DNA of 64,000 nt from Diphasiastrum complanatum (GCA_029204225.1 CM055112.1:23254578-23318577), one strand, 5' to 3'; shown: positions 22,275 to 35,602, counted from the stretch's first letter. The notes: generated from the letters alone by a model not told the origin. A program made the numbers and translations.

Positions 22275-22912
22275 ATGGATCCATCTTCTAATTCATCTAT
22301 TATTGACAAACTTGATGGAGAAGACTACCATCTCTAGAAGTTCAAGAAGAAAGTCATACTACTTGCCAAAGAACTGTGGGACATCGTTGATGGCAGAGAG
22401 GTCAAGTCTAAGGTCGATGCAAATAGAATCACCAAATGGAGACAGAGGGGTAGGGGCAAGGCATGTGCCTTGATCACTCTGAATATTAAAGACTCTCAAA
22501 TCATCCATATGATATCAGGGATGTTACATCCGAACTTCATCTGAGGAAGAAGTTTTTCACATTGAGAATGTCTGATGTAGATAGTTTTTCAAGCCATCTC
22601 AATACACTCAAAAATCTCATAGAGTAAATGACTGCAACCAGCTCAATCATTGAATATTTTGATGTAGTAATGAATCTATTATCGAGTCTACTTGAAGCTT
22701 TCGAAACTAGATCCTCCTATAGCTTAGAATCAGATCCTCAAGCTCTATTCTCAAAGAGAAATCAGAAGTTTACATCCAAGAGATCCACAAAGTCAGACTA
22801 TCCTGACAAGAAGAGTAACATGCAGTCTGTCAATCCTGAGGTCGATGCAAATAGCATCACTTTGGATACAGAGGGATGGCAAGGCATTTGCCTTGATCAT
22901 TATGAATATTAG
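22275..22912 (+). pseudogene. Copia gag remnant
   Basis: The ATG at 22275 begins MDPSSNSSIIDKLDGEDYHL, followed by a stop where a tryptophan is normally found. FKKKVILLAKELWDIVDG then follows, a typical Copia gag N-terminus. The frame shifts repeatedly. A second, shorter copy of the VDANxITxxTxxxGxGKAC part recurs near 22840. It is non-functional. Confidence 0.7.
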
Positions 22913-22974
22913 AAGTTTACATCCAAGAGATATCGACACCAGAAGATTAACTTCTGAATTTGTATTCTTAGCCA

Positions 22975-23230
22975 AAATAAGACCTCAGTATCATTATCAT
23001 CAATTGAATCAGAATACATAGTTGACACAAATGATACCAAGGAGACGATTTGGCTAAGAAATTTGCTTGCAGATATCGACCTTGCTTAGATACATTCAAC
23101 AATCATATATTGTGATAATCAAAGCACAATCACACTATCTCTAAATCCAAGATTTTACTCTCAAAGCAAACATATCAAAATCAGGTATCACTACCTTAGA
23201 GAAAATGTGCATAGCAAGGAAGTGTAGACA
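22975..23230 (+). pseudogene. Copia RNase H C-terminal remnant
   Basis: Readable segments SLSSIESEYIVDT, ETIWLRNLLADID, IYCDNQSTITLS and SKHIKIRYHYLRENV match the end of Copia RNase H in order. One in-frame stop is present near 23090. The rest of pol between gag and this piece has been lost. Confidence 0.75.
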
Positions 23231-23299
23231 GATTTCCCTTCTACTGGTTCTTTTCTATCTGTCTAGTTACAAAGCTGTTTCCTGAAATCAGCATGTAAA

Positions 23300-23989
23300 T
23301 CGGTTGAACAAGCATCACTCAATAAACAAGAATGATCAAGGAGCTCAAGGATGCATCAAAGTCGTGGAAGCTATTCTCATTTAAGCATGGAGTAGATACA
23401 TTATACAAAAGCTCTCTTCTACAAAGGGGGAGTCTCTTAAATAAGCAACCGAGCTCCTTAGGTGGCATCCTAGTGGCATTTCCAGATTACACAAATTACA
23501 AGTGGAATTATTCTCTCCACTAGAGGTCACCATCAAAAGGCAGCTCACTCTACTTTTCTAAGAGGGGGCATTTGCCTAGAAATACTAGTTCCTACATGGT
23601 CATGCCGTCTTTCGAGAATCACCATGAGGCTTACACAGTTTCTATTTGTCATGCTTAACTAGTACTTCTCAGCTCTCAATCTTTGTTCATCTTGTCTTCT
23701 GAGAGATCTCCTCAGTCTAAGATGAGAGGTGCTCTAAGGTAGCTCTGGTCAAGTATCTTGGAGATTCGTCAGAATCAACCAATATCATCCCACCCCTAAT
23801 GTGTTGCAGGACCCACTACAACCCATATTGGATGATATTGCTCCGCTTCCACCTTGGCATCTTTGTTTTTCACTTGGAAAAGCGTAGATCCTCATTCGCT
23901 TGCTTAAAACCAAGTGTTTATTTCTATTGGTATTTACCACAAAACTGTTTTTTGCAAATTGTCGCAATGTAACCAGAATGTCCTGTTGC
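23300..23989. other. Unassigned
   Basis: No gene or repeat could be assigned. An AAAGGGGGAG tract at about 23418 resembles a polypurine tract, but no LTR match follows it. Confidence 0.35.
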
Positions 23990-24790
23990 CGCAAATGGTT
24001 GGTATCTTCAAAATTGAAGAGCTCCCAGCAGCTTCAAAACTAGCAGCTTCATGTGTGTCTTTTTTTTTTTCTTTTTTGTTATTTGTATCTGCCAAGGACT
24101 GTTTCACTTCTGGTTGCTTGGTAGGTTCTACTTTTCTTGGAGGTCTTGCCAGATATTCATCAATTTGTCTTGGCTCTCTTCATATCCTCCATTCTAGTTC
24201 TAAGTGTTTCCGCATTTCTTCTCTCAGTCGAAGTCCCAGTCTTATCAATATTCTTGTCTTGATGAGAAGAGGAGAACCTTCGATCGGTAGGTTGCACAAT
24301 TTTTTGGTTCTCAGTCTCAATGAATTCAAACATTCTGGTGGGTACTTGGTTAGAAGGTAGAGAAGGGTTCTGGAAGGTGGATTGGCTAGGAGTTTGGTGG
24401 AAGGGCAAATGAACTGATAATACTACTGTTGTAGCCTTTGGACCCTTGCAATGTCGAGCTTTGACCACCACTTGTTTGGTGAAGAGCTCACTTTATTCTA
24501 CAAGCTTGTTGTCATCTTTTTCTTTTTCTTTTTTGTAGCTATTTCTTCCGTTGATCCGTTACTTTTGGATCTCTTTAGGCTTCATAGGAGGGGATTCAAC
24601 TATCATTGCTCCATAGAGTTTCTTTTGATCAAGATCGATCCGACTCATCTGTTGCTTAAGTTTTGTTCTTTCCTCCTCAGCTTCTTGGATATTTCTGTTT
24701 ATTTCTTCTAGCTGCTTCAATTGCTTTCTTAAAACTTTTTTTCTAGATGACCAACCATAGTAGGTGGTAGAAGGTCTCTGCAAGACACTT
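23990..24790 (-). pseudogene. Gypsy-like gag/linker remnant with coiled coil
   Basis: On the minus strand a charged, coiled-coil-like segment (24559-24783, with LRKQLKQLEEINRNIQEAEE and IDLDQKKLYGAMIVESP) is followed by a proline- and charge-rich region (24160-24471). After a frameshift comes EYLARPPRKVEPTKQPE. The composition and the nearby minus-strand Gypsy RT suggest a gag or gag-protease linker of an LTR element. No zinc knuckle is visible, so the assignment is tentative. Confidence 0.35.
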
Positions 24791-25508
24791 GCAATGATCT
24801 CTCAACTGCTTCGGTAAGACTATCAAGGAAAAATTGGGAATTTTTCAGATGGATAATGAGATGATAGGAATGTAGGCTGATATTCCAAGGAGTATTTGAG
24901 CCATCTTGAAAAGGATACAGACTTAAGCCTAGAACTGGAATAGTTAAGTTTAGGCCTTTACGCCATGTTGTAAAGGCCTAAAGTTATTTAGTTCTAAGCC
25001 TAAGTCTAGAACATTGGAACCTAAGCTAGTCTTCAACTTAAGTTAGTTCAGTTGTTATGGTCCATTGGGGGTTTGTCCCATGGCACCAATTTAATTAAGT
25101 TAAGCATATGTCTCATTTGCATAATAGAGCTTTATCTTCTTCCATTGAGAGTTCTCCTCTATAACGATTTTATAATTGTTACACTGTGTATTTATAATTC
25201 TTCCTATGAACCAAGTTAATTAGTTTATTTTATTATTGGCCTTTCACAAGTAGGTTAAGCCTTTGTGAAGTTGGGTTTTAGGTTAAGTCGTCATTTGAGT
25301 TAGGTTAAGTCATCAGTTGATTCAGTTCCTAAGTAGAGAAACAAGAAAAGAGCGGATCTTACCCTCAGAATACTCATCATATGCTATGACTGTCTTTCTT
25401 GCATCCATATCCATGCTAGCTAGGAATAGCCTTAGTGAAGGTTAGTTGGGAGAAGCCATAACTTGATCTAGTTGGAGCCATAGCCGGTGTGGATGCAAAG
25501 ACCTAACA
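24791..25508 (+). repeat. Probable Gypsy-type LTR end (left limit not defined)
   Basis: The segment ends ...CCTAACA immediately before a tRNA-Asp-like primer site. A phrase near 24960 (ATGTTGTAAAGGCCTAAA) resembles ATGTTGTAGGGCCTAAA at about 33110 inside the other Gypsy LTR, suggesting related LTRs. Only the right end is reliable. Confidence 0.4.
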
Positions 25509-25509
25509 T

Positions 25510-25523
25510 TGGCATCGTTGCCG
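25510..25523 (+). promoter_or_regulatory. Degenerate Gypsy primer-binding site
   Basis: TGGCATCGTTGCCG is one base from TGGCGCCGTTGCCG, the tRNA-Asp-type primer site common in Athila/Tat Gypsy elements of plants. Confidence 0.55.
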
Positions 25524-26274
25524 CTCTTTTTCTTGATTTCTCTACGTTTCTAGCTACGATTTTTGTTTGTTCTTGTTTTTGCTTATTCTACGTTCTAGCT
25601 ACTCTTTTGGTTCTTGCTTGCTTGCTTTTCACATCCTTCTTGTCTTTTTTTTTTTCTTGTTTAAATATCCATCTTGCTAGGGTTTAGGATTTTTTCTAAT
25701 CCTTCCATGCCCATCAGCACACCATCCTTCCCCATCCTTCTAGCCCTCAGCGCCCATCAGATGTTCGAGGAGGAGGACAATGTTTGAAGAAGTGGAGAGG
25801 AGGCAGCTGTCCGAAAAGCTCAAGCGCCCGCTCGTTGAGGAGTGCTCAAGGTCAGCCTCAAGCGCCCGCTCAAGCATCTGAGCTCAAGGTCAACCTTCAA
25901 GCGCCCGAAACCAAAAGCTAGTCTCTACAAAAGTAGGAAAATTCCCTACAAAATAGGATCTAGTGGAATATCTATATCTTATCCTCTACAACCTGATCCA
26001 CGCATGTGAACAACGTCTTGACATGTGGGAGCATTAACTCATTCACATGGAAGTGCAATCGATTTACATGGAAATTGGCCAAAGTGACTTTTTCTTATAT
26101 TCTAGCCGCAAATCAAGTTCACACTTGTGTAGATTGAACCAAAATGAATCTAACTATTTACAAGTACATTTTGTACATCCTTTCACACGTTGGAATAGGC
26201 TCCACACATGTGAGATTATATCTTGAACATAGATCTCATGATTATTCAAATACATCAAGTTGGAAGTGACAATT
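25524..26274. other. Leader-like or unassigned DNA
   Basis: It follows the Gypsy primer site and may be the element's leader. A small direct repeat of CAAGCGCCCGCTC with nearby CTCAAGGTCA occurs at about 25,820-25,910. No gene is visible. Confidence 0.35.
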
Positions 26275-27560
26275 TCAACAACCTAATATCAGGCCATGCA
26301 TTACCCAAAATTGATATTTTTCTAGATTCAAGAATATTTGGTATCCGCAACATTGCTTTAACACTTTCTCCAAGTTGGATAGGTGTTCTGAGTTCAGCCC
26401 GTGCATGCACAGATCATCCAAGAAAATCTCCAAAAAAATTTGCAGGTACTCTTTGAATGTCGATTGCATAACTCGTTGAAAAGTGCTTGGGGCATTACAA
26501 AGTCCAAACGACATCATGTTATAGGTATAAGTGCAAATGTTGTCTTGTGCTGATTTTCTGGTGCTATCTTCACTTGATTGTAGCTGCTGAAACCATCCAG
26601 AAAATTGTAGGCTTTTGCTCCTGCTACTCTATCTGGAACACTTTCCGTGAATGGTAAGGAAAAATGGTCTAACCACATTTAGTGCCTTCAGGTTCACACA
26701 AATTTGCATTTTGCCGTTCTTCTTGAGTACTACAACTATCGACAATACCCATTATGTGTGCTCGATTTTATAAATGAAATCGACATCGAGCAACTTCTAC
26801 AACTCCTGCTTGATCAACTTTGTATAGTTAGGATTACAGTGGTAATAATGGCTCACCTTGGAGACTGCTCCACCCACCAAGGGTATGGTATGCTAGACTA
26901 TGGTTGGTGGTGGTATACCCTTCAGATCTTTGTAGGTCCATGTGAAGCAGTCTTTGTATTCCACCAACAAAGAATGTAGCCTCTTGAGTGTGTGTCAATT
27001 GTTCTCCCACATGAACAATTTTTTCTTATTCGTCTGGGTCAGCTAAGTTCATAGGTTGTGTCTGCGTAGGTCCTTCAAAGACTTGTTCCGCTGGTTCTTG
27101 ATTTTGATGAGGTTCTCTTTGTGCTTATGACATCATGATTACCAGGTCATCTAAGGTGTAGTTCTTGAAGGTTTCTGGCATCTCGTGAATTGGCATTCAA
27201 CCGGATTCCTCCTTCAGCATGTTAATCTTAGCCCGACTTGTAATCTTTGCACTTCTAGTCATCTGTGAGGATGATGTTGTATCTGGTTCCAGTCTGATCG
27301 ATTTCAAGGAGTCCAACAGTTTTTTTTTCCTTTTCTATCAACGTAGTTGGATACGTCCTTGTTATCTTTCTTGGGAACTGATTTGATATTCGCTTCGTGG
27401 TTACTGATATCAATATCCACCGTAGCTATTGTCCGGTAGATCGCTTTATCAAATCACCTGACTGTAACACTGTTTCATCTGGTTCTTCTTAGTCATAGGT
27501 GCCTTGGGTGGATCTAGCTTGGAAACCTTAGCCATTGGTGATTTCTCTCACGCTCATCCT
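26275..27560 (-). pseudogene. Ty3/Gypsy pol remnant, minus strand
   Basis: Minus-strand translation of 26275-26517 gives MSFGLCNAPSTFQRVM, then FLDDLCMHG, the catalytic region of a Ty3/Gypsy reverse transcriptase (F/YxDD box). Earlier RT motifs are readable up to about 26,800 (ELLDVDFIYKIEHT and KKNGKMQICVNLKALN), broken by stops. Higher coordinates (27,000-27,560) look like the protease-RT linker, with an ATG-started MAKVSKLDPPKAPMTKKNQ near 27,530. RT is truncated just after the LDD box. No LTR could be tied to it. Confidence 0.65.
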
Positions 27561-28490
27561 CTGTACTACACAACCAACTTGACAATGACAGCAACCATGA
27601 TCTTCTCTCCCGACGACACAACAGCTCCACGCCATCTCTTGTACACTCATCTGCATAAATGTAAATAGCACATAGATCACACATATACATGGACCGAAGC
27701 ATGCAATTGATCAATAGTCAAGAATACGGATTATTAAATTTGATGAGACAGACACAGTATGATGCTTTCATACATTGATTCTATTCTTCAGACGGATCGT
27801 CAGTATTAGCTCATAGCTTTTACAGATTGTAGTTAGCTATGACAAAGATTACGTGGTTTCATCCGCTATTGTATTGTGCTCACCTGCATTACTGACTTGT
27901 ATTTCATTACAATCAATCTGAATAAAGTGTTGTCAAGTTCTACATTCAGGTTCTGTCACTGATTTGCAATGCCTTCTGCTCTCTGTCTAACCTTCTAATT
28001 GTCTGCTCTTGCTTCTGCTATCATCGCGCACTTAGCTCTAAACTTAATTTTCTTATCATTGTGTTCGCCTACTTAGTTATCAATAGTGCACGCATTGAGA
28101 GAATTGAACGGACTTATCCTCCCAGCATTCTCCCAACAATTCTAAGTCCCAAAAACAACTAGAAGAAGTGACGAAGACCTTACAACAAGCCCAGGACAAA
28201 GTGAACCAGTTATGGAACGTGGCGTGCAAGGCCTAAGCGGGAATCTTTGATAAAAAAAAAACCTAGGGATGATGATGGAGATGACGGAGCAAATGATTAT
28301 GGTAGAGCAAATGATTATGACGAGCACGCCCAGCAGTTCGATGGAAGCTCAGGATTGGACGACAAAAGGATCGAGACTGCTTCTGAAACTTTTCCTATTC
28401 CCCCACCTAACTAAAAAACTCCTTATTTTGTCTTCAGTTTCTCTCAGACCTTCATACCCACTTACCTCGTTCCTCCACCCTCCTCCTAGT
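27561..28490. other. Unassigned, possible TE coding scraps
   Basis: A short readable coiled-coil-like phrase, QLEEVTKTLQQAQDKVNQLW (about 28155-28215, plus), resembles the coiled coil near 49,250-49,340, suggesting a relic of the same kind of extra Gypsy reading frame. Nothing else can be supported. Confidence 0.3.
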
Positions 28491-28758
28491 TAGAATTAAA
28501 GTAGAATTATTGTGCTACTGTACTGTGGGTCCTATCAGTTGATAAGGATCAGTTGGCCTCGCCACGAGGCAAGTCGACGGGACACGCATCCCGTCAACGG
28601 CAACCTGGGTCATGCATGGGTTGCCTGAGTGAACAACTATATGTACAGTGTAATTTCATTTTGAGAAATACAGTTGCCATGTGAGCTTGTTGTGGAGAGT
28701 ATTTTTTGTCTGTGTTATTGTGTAGCATGATTTGTGTTCCTGTGCAAAGCAAATTCTA
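28491..28758 (+). repeat. Probable short LTR with TAGAA...TTCTA ends
   Basis: The stretch starts TAGAATTAAAG (or TAGAATTATTG at 28502) and ends AAATTCTA four bases before a primer-site-like TGGTATCATAG. Length is about 260 bp. It is followed by a leader homologous to that of the outer Copia at 2539. No second copy was found, so the left end is inferred from terminal sequence only. Confidence 0.45.
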
Positions 28759-28762
28759 AGTT

Positions 28763-30046
28763 GGTATCATAGTCGTACAGGGAGTGTACACAGTACAACA
28801 TCGTCGTTGAAGAGAGCTTCGAGATAACTGTCTTCTGAGAGTTCGAGGTTTACGGCGGGTTGAAGACGGAAAGAGAAGCACTGGTGCACAGTTTCTAGTT
28901 TCCAAGTTCAGCAGAGGGATTAGCTTGTGCATAGTGTTAGACAGGGTAAAAACTTGGTGAAAAATTGACAATTTCGAAGCCAGTTAAAAACTGAAACCGG
29001 GTTTGGGGTTACGGTTTCCTACACATAACTGGTGATTTCTTCGCTGTTTGTGCATCGTTTTGGATGCCGTAAGGATAGGAAGGAACTAATTATATTGTCA
29101 ACCAGCCAAGGAGATAATCTGAGGTCTATGTTAGAGATTTGTCTACAGACAGTTAACCTAGTAGATTTGCGGTAAAAGGTGAAAAAAAAGCCACTAGTTG
29201 AGCTAAAATCATCGTTTCTCCACGGAATTTCATGATTGAACACTCTATAGATTCGGTATCAATAGGGCGACCCTGCTCTAGCCTCAAATTGTGCTCAAAT
29301 TGATCCGAAGGCGACTTTGATCAAGCAACATGTAGCTTGGGGAGGCGCAGCCGTAGATAGGGAGGTCACGGGTATGTTCGCGCGTGGAACCAAGGTAAAA
29401 CTGTAGTGTTTTGAAGTGGACATCGCTTGCAAGAGTCTCCATTAGTGCATAGAAGTGCTCAGAACTGTTGGATAGAGAAGTTACAAGATCGATGGCTCAG
29501 ATCATGCTACCCAGGAGGGATATCCATAGTTGGATCAGAATTGACCATTGGATGGAGTCTGAAGGGTTGTTGAAGAGGGCCCTAAAGAAGTGAAGTGCAT
29601 TTTGGCCTTCAACTTCATTAAAAATTTTCATATTGAAATTGGAGTTGGGTCCCTTCACAAGTGAAGAGTGAGCTTTCTTCAAGGTGAAGAAACAGTTCAA
29701 AATCAAAGAAAATCCTTTGCCCGTTTTGACCCAAACGAAAGGCTATAACCTCCAAACGAAGGGCACCCGGGACTGTACCTACAAGTACGATACAGCAAAA
29801 CAGAGTGATTGCAACAGAGAAAATATTCGAAGTGCACCAAAAGTGATTTCACCATTCCACTGGGCACGAAGTTGGGAGTTGACAACTGAGTGCATTTCGG
29901 AAGGTGACGCCGATTTGGCTTTCAAATTGGTGGAAAAACGGCGAGTGGCCTAGTAAGGCAAAAGTGCAGGTCATTATTTTCAACTTCTGACATCACTATT
30001 GGCCTCGGCATACTGTTTTTAGCCTATGGCAAAAATTTCAAGCAGT
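28763..30046 (+). mobile_element. Copia 5' leader remnant, second copy
   Basis: After a degenerate primer site (TGGTATCATAG, from about 28762) comes 1.28 kb of leader whose last 490 bases are homologous to about 3400-3806. Homology stops after TTTCAAGCAGTT, just before the gag start would appear. The fragment therefore consists of an LTR plus leader with gag-pol missing. A GAAGTGCATTTTGGC segment and the ACTGTACCTACAAGTACG word are among the shared landmarks. Confidence 0.7.
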
Positions 30047-30584
30047 TTTGTACATATACTTGTTGGCAGTTTGGCACTTTTGCCGCCAAAGTGCTATTTT
30101 CTATTCAAAATTTATTTGTAAAATGTAAATTTATTTAATTTTTAGCTACTTTATTCGAACAGATTACTCTTAGGAAAAATTTGGATGAAGACTTTCAGTT
30201 AGTATAGGAGTTGTTTGATGGCACTCTACTCCTTGTAAGGTTGCCGCCATACGACAACTTACCTATCGGGAGATATACCAGAGCAAGGGATCTTAATATA
30301 TGAAATCTTTTCAAGATTTATCTTGTATATGGTGTTGCAGATTATATGAGATGTTGAGCTTTCATATGTTATTTGTTGATATATATTTTGAATCAACATT
30401 TGATGCTAAAATACCAAGTACATGTCATATATTCAAAAAGAAGAAATATCTTCACATTTGACGTACCCAAGATTTAAAGGTGAAGTATTCAATGATACGA
30501 ACGTATTCTTTTCTAAAGAATGAATAAGTCTTGAAACGAAGACTATCTATTTACGAGGACGTTTCACATTTAAGGAGGGGGATA
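30047..30584. other. Unassigned; ends in a polypurine tract
   Basis: No gene is recognised. TTTAAGGAGGGGGA at about 30570-30582 looks like a plus-strand primer tract and directly precedes a TGTG start. The region may be the degraded 3' internal end of an LTR element. Confidence 0.35.
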
Positions 30585-31302
<718 letters not shown>

Positions 31303-32149
31303 GTCACTGATAGAGATGTATGTATGCATGGGAAATGCTAGTCCCTGCCTGAGGAATTGAGTTATTGTTCTGTATTCGTGTTGGTAACGAAGATAATTAT
31401 TTCGAACATATTCGCAAACTATTTGAGCTCTTTAACCGTGACTGGACTTTAGTTGTTGATGACTTCTGTCTAGAACACATTAGTTCAAGAATAAGATTAA
31501 CTTTTTGTTTGTTCGTACACGTCTGCATCGAACATAACACAAATCTCTGCTAACAACTTAATCAGCCAGAGTGTAATTCATTCGAGTTACTCTGATAGCA
31601 TTTCATTTATAGAATGCTTTTCATTCGGTTTGATAGAGGAAGATTGTTGTTTGGAATTCATTATCAACACACACACACCACAACAAAAGTAATACTGGTT
31701 ATTTATAAAATGTTTTTTGACAATTAGATTAACTCTCGACTCCATTTCATTCGAAATAAGTCAGGACTGTACCAATTTAACAACTTTTAAGTGCTATCTC
31801 CAAGCTTGGGGAACGATATAAATACTATACATATCTAGCAATTCCTTGTTGGTATATTATGACTATTGGAAAGTGGTGTGTAGAAGATAGGTCTAGCTCG
31901 AAAAGAAACGAATGAAAATAATTTGTGTCTAGAAAGAAAACTTTTCATGCATGGCAGAATAAACTATCTTCATCTTTCCAATGCATGACTACGCCTATCA
32001 ATTTCAAACAAGACAATAGTGGTAGAAATCACGTTTGAACTTATAGTAACTAACTTTGAAATCGCCGATACTACAGTGATTACGTAGCCAAACAATTAAG
32101 CATTGAAAATTATCAAACAAATAATTAGTCACGAAGAACTCTAGAAAAC
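31303..32149. other. Unassigned
   Basis: It is AT-rich with only short frames. A small (CA) run occurs at about 31669-31680. No feature is supported. Confidence 0.4.
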
Positions 32150-32635
<486 letters not shown>

Positions 32636-32739
32636 GTCATTAATTGTTGATAAGTGGTGAAATTGGTCGTAAATGTTCTGTCTGCATAAATGAACCAAAA
32701 CTATAGCTCTGTAGAAATGAACTAAAATAGCCCACAAAG

Positions 32740-33694
32740 TGACACTATTGGGTTTTTCGTGAAAAAGACGAAAAAGAGAAAGGTGCTTTTAAATCTTGTT
32801 TAGGGTTGCCCCACACTTTGTCAGAGTCATTTCCTTGACATTTGAGACTCTTTGGAAAAAAGAAAAAATGTGACACTGTGATTTTACACGAGATTTATGT
32901 CAAGTGAAAAATGCGAAAAAGATGACACTACATTTTTCAAAGGGATTCTTGACAGGTGTTGGAGGGTTTGCAGATCCAAAGGCAACCCTAACCCTAGTTA
33001 ATACGTGAGAGGGATTTGGCACCCTACGTGTGTAAGTCCAACTCGATGATCACAGAGTTATTTGATTAGTTACAAGTCAATAAAAGGACTTTAGGCCTTT
33101 TTTGCGGGATGTTGTAGGGCCTAAATGTCAAGTTAGTGAATAAAGTTGGGTTTCCCTCCAACTTGGATAGTTTCTACTCTTTTTTTAAATTTGAATAATT
33201 AGGAAAGCAAAAATGGACCAATAGGATTCAAAGGCCTGGTCCTCCTCTCTACTATAAAAAGAGACCAACTCGAGTTCCTACACATGTTCATTTCCTCATT
33301 TCAATAAAGCAGATTGGTTCTCTTGTGAAATGGATAGATGACTGTCCTTGCTCCCTATCACTTTTCCTCCATCTCTCATGCTTTATTTGGATTTTGCTAA
33401 TTGTTGGATCTGATTGTTATTGGGATTGCATGTTATTATACTTATTATGAGAGAGAAAGAGAGAGAGGGAAAGGTAAGCTATCTTATTGTGGATCTAATT
33501 TCAGTGGATGTAGTATTAATGCTTAGGATTAATGGATGTTAGAGTTAGATGTGAATCTTCCATTCATGCTGAAATCTGAACTATACTATCGCTCTCATGG
33601 GAACGAATCTACGCATGACAACTAACTTCGTCTCTTTGATGCTAGATTGATTAGATCTTGGATTGAGGTTAGGCAAGTAAGGAGACCCACTACA
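32740..33694 (+). repeat. Probable 5' LTR of the large Gypsy element
   Basis: The right end is well placed: ...CCCACTACA followed by ATTT and then the primer site at 33699. The left end is a guess at TGACACTATTGGG (32740). The stretch includes CTCTACTATAAAAAGAGACC at about 33250, a plausible TATA box with transcription starting shortly after. No 3' LTR partner was found. Confidence 0.5.
33253..33260 (+). promoter_or_regulatory. Likely TATA box of Gypsy LTR
   Basis: CTATAAAA lies about 440 bases before the LTR end, in a typical setting for an LTR promoter. Confidence 0.5.
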
Positions 33695-33698
33695 ATTT

Positions 33699-33710
33699 TG
33701 GCGCCGTTGT
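33699..33710 (+). promoter_or_regulatory. Gypsy primer-binding site
   Basis: TGGCGCCGTTGT matches the tRNA-Asp-type primer site (TGGCGCCGTTGCCGGGGA) over its first eleven bases. Confidence 0.75.
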
Positions 33711-34674
33711 CAAGGAGCTACGCCAATTTTTCAGTTTGTAGCATGTTTGTTGGATGGTTAGCTTGCATTAGGCATCTTGTCATGGCATGAATAGTGTTAA
33801 ATCTGCATTTAGGGTTAGTTTGAGAGTGATTTTGTTTGATTTGAGTGGATTTGCTTGTTTGAAATCTAATTTGATTGTGGAACAAGGAAAGCTATTTAAA
33901 TCACCAATCTTAAGATCCATTTGGATCTGAGATATCAGAAAAAACAACAAAAATCTCTCAAATATGCCAGATTTTGGTCAAAAGGAGACAAAAATTGTCA
34001 TCAGACCTGATAATTTTTTGCCCTCTTTCAAGAAACCCTCGCCAACTTGTGAATACCTTCAATTTTGATCACAGAACTTTCAGTTTGAAGGGTGAACAAT
34101 CCTTCCCAACAGATTTTCAGAAACATCAAAAAAATCGTCAAAAAACATCAAAAAATCACCAAAACCCTAAAAATACAAAAAAAAAACCTTCGCCCGATTC
34201 ACTGTGCATAGGTGTGATTCGAATCTATCTACTGCCAGGTCGACAAAGGTTTATATCAAAAATAAAAGATTTTTTAAAAAATCAGTTGTCATATTGTCAT
34301 ATTTTTGTTAAAAAAGTCACTTTTTTGCAAAAGTACTAGTATTACTCTTGATCCTTCGCCAAGACCTTTGTTGAGTTTCCAGAATATTCTATTATAGTAA
34401 AATATCATTTTTGAGTTCGGCAAAGATTCTTCTTGTCAAGATCATAAAAAATCTTGATTTTTACCAGCGCCAAACTATAGAAACTGTGTTTTTATGTGTT
34501 AGAAACCTTTGTCGGGTTTACCCTAGCTTTATGTATGTCAGATCTTGCATCTAAGAGTTCGGAGAAGGTTATTTCTCTAAAAATTGTCAAAAAAGTTGAT
34601 CAAAGAGTTTTTTTTCCAAAATAGCATTGCTGACCTTCGCCAAGCCAATCTTCGCCTAGGGAACCTTTGCCAGT
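33711..34674 (+). other. Gypsy leader with repeated CCTTCGCC words
   Basis: The leader is non-coding. The words CCTTCGCCAA, CCCTCGCCAA and CTTCGCCTAGG recur here and again downstream of integrase at 47400-47700 (CCTTCGCTGAG, CCTTCGCCAACC). This suggests a repeated motif shared by the element's two non-coding regions. Confidence 0.5.
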
Positions 34675-35290
34675 CACTACAAGAAAAGGTGACAAAAATT
34701 GCAGAAAAAAATGGCAAAAATTGCGAAAATTTTGGCAATTTTTGTCATTTTGTGCCAAAAAAATTGTGAAAACGGATTCCGTAATGTTTTTGGCAAATCC
34801 GCAATTTTGGTCCCACAGTTTTTTTGGCTAACTTTTTGCAATTTTTATGGCTAAATCAATAATAAAAAAAATTGCGGAAACCCACCCGCAATTTTTTGAC
34901 AGAATAATTGCGGAATCCGTTTCCACACTTTGTTTGGCTGATAATTTTTGCCAGAATTTTTGGGCAAAAATTGTCAAAAAAATTGTGAAAATTCATTTCC
35001 AAAATTGTTGTGGCAAAAATTGCAGATATTTTTCCACAATTTTTTGTGCAAAAATTGCGAAAAAATCGCAAAAATTCATTCCGTAATTTTTTTTAAAATA
35101 GTGTCAAAAATTTGTGGAAAATAAATTCGCAATAGAAAATAAATTGCAAATTTATTCTCCGCAATTTTTATACACTATTTTGAAAAAAAATTGCAAAAAT
35201 GAATTTTTGCAATTGTTTTGGCAACTTTTGCCAAAAAAATTATGAATAAATACCTGCAATTTGTTGGCTAAAATTGCAAAAAATATCACC
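34675..35290. repeat. Left subterminal repeat array of CACTA-like element
   Basis: It begins with the CACTACAAGAAAA terminus. About twenty copies of TTGCRAAAA-like words or their complements follow, with irregular spacing and CCGCAATTTTT variants. Confidence 0.65.
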
Positions 35291-35602
35291 AACCCTAAAC
35301 TCTAAACCTCGATAGCAAGTTCTTTACTTGAGCTAAACATGAGTGTCGTGGCGTCGGATCCTTCTCTATAGTTGCACGCTACATGACACACAAAAAAATT
35401 ATGAAATTGTTAGAAAACTTATATCTATCTCTCTAATGAGGTCCATACTTTTTATAAGGCTTTCACAATATAGAGTATGACATCCCATGCATTGTCTTGT
35501 GTCACACAGGCAAAAAGCAACCACCTAAATGACTCTTACGTGGTGCTGACCTAGCAATGCGAGGTGTGGAGGTCTGAGGAGTGGACCTATGTGGTGAGGC
35601 CT

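Larger units (their letters stand above)
21233..23300 (+). mobile_element. Internally deleted Copia retrotransposon
   Basis: A good 5' LTR (21233-22129) and primer site lead into a gag start at 22275, but almost all of pol is missing. Only an RNase H end (about 22975-23230) remains. Part of the gag is present twice (22400-22480 and about 22840-22912), with a duplicated AGAAGTTTACATCCAAGAG next to it. No 3' LTR was found, so the right end is approximate. Confidence 0.75.

Noticed and set aside
26704..26979. 91-codon plus-strand frame
   Set aside because: It is antisense to the minus-strand Gypsy RT remnant, whose motifs explain the openness.
35281..35310. ACCCTAAACTCTAAACC, telomere-like
   Set aside because: Too short and degenerate to be an interstitial telomere array. 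Similar words near 35,980-36,065 look like AT-rich chance.
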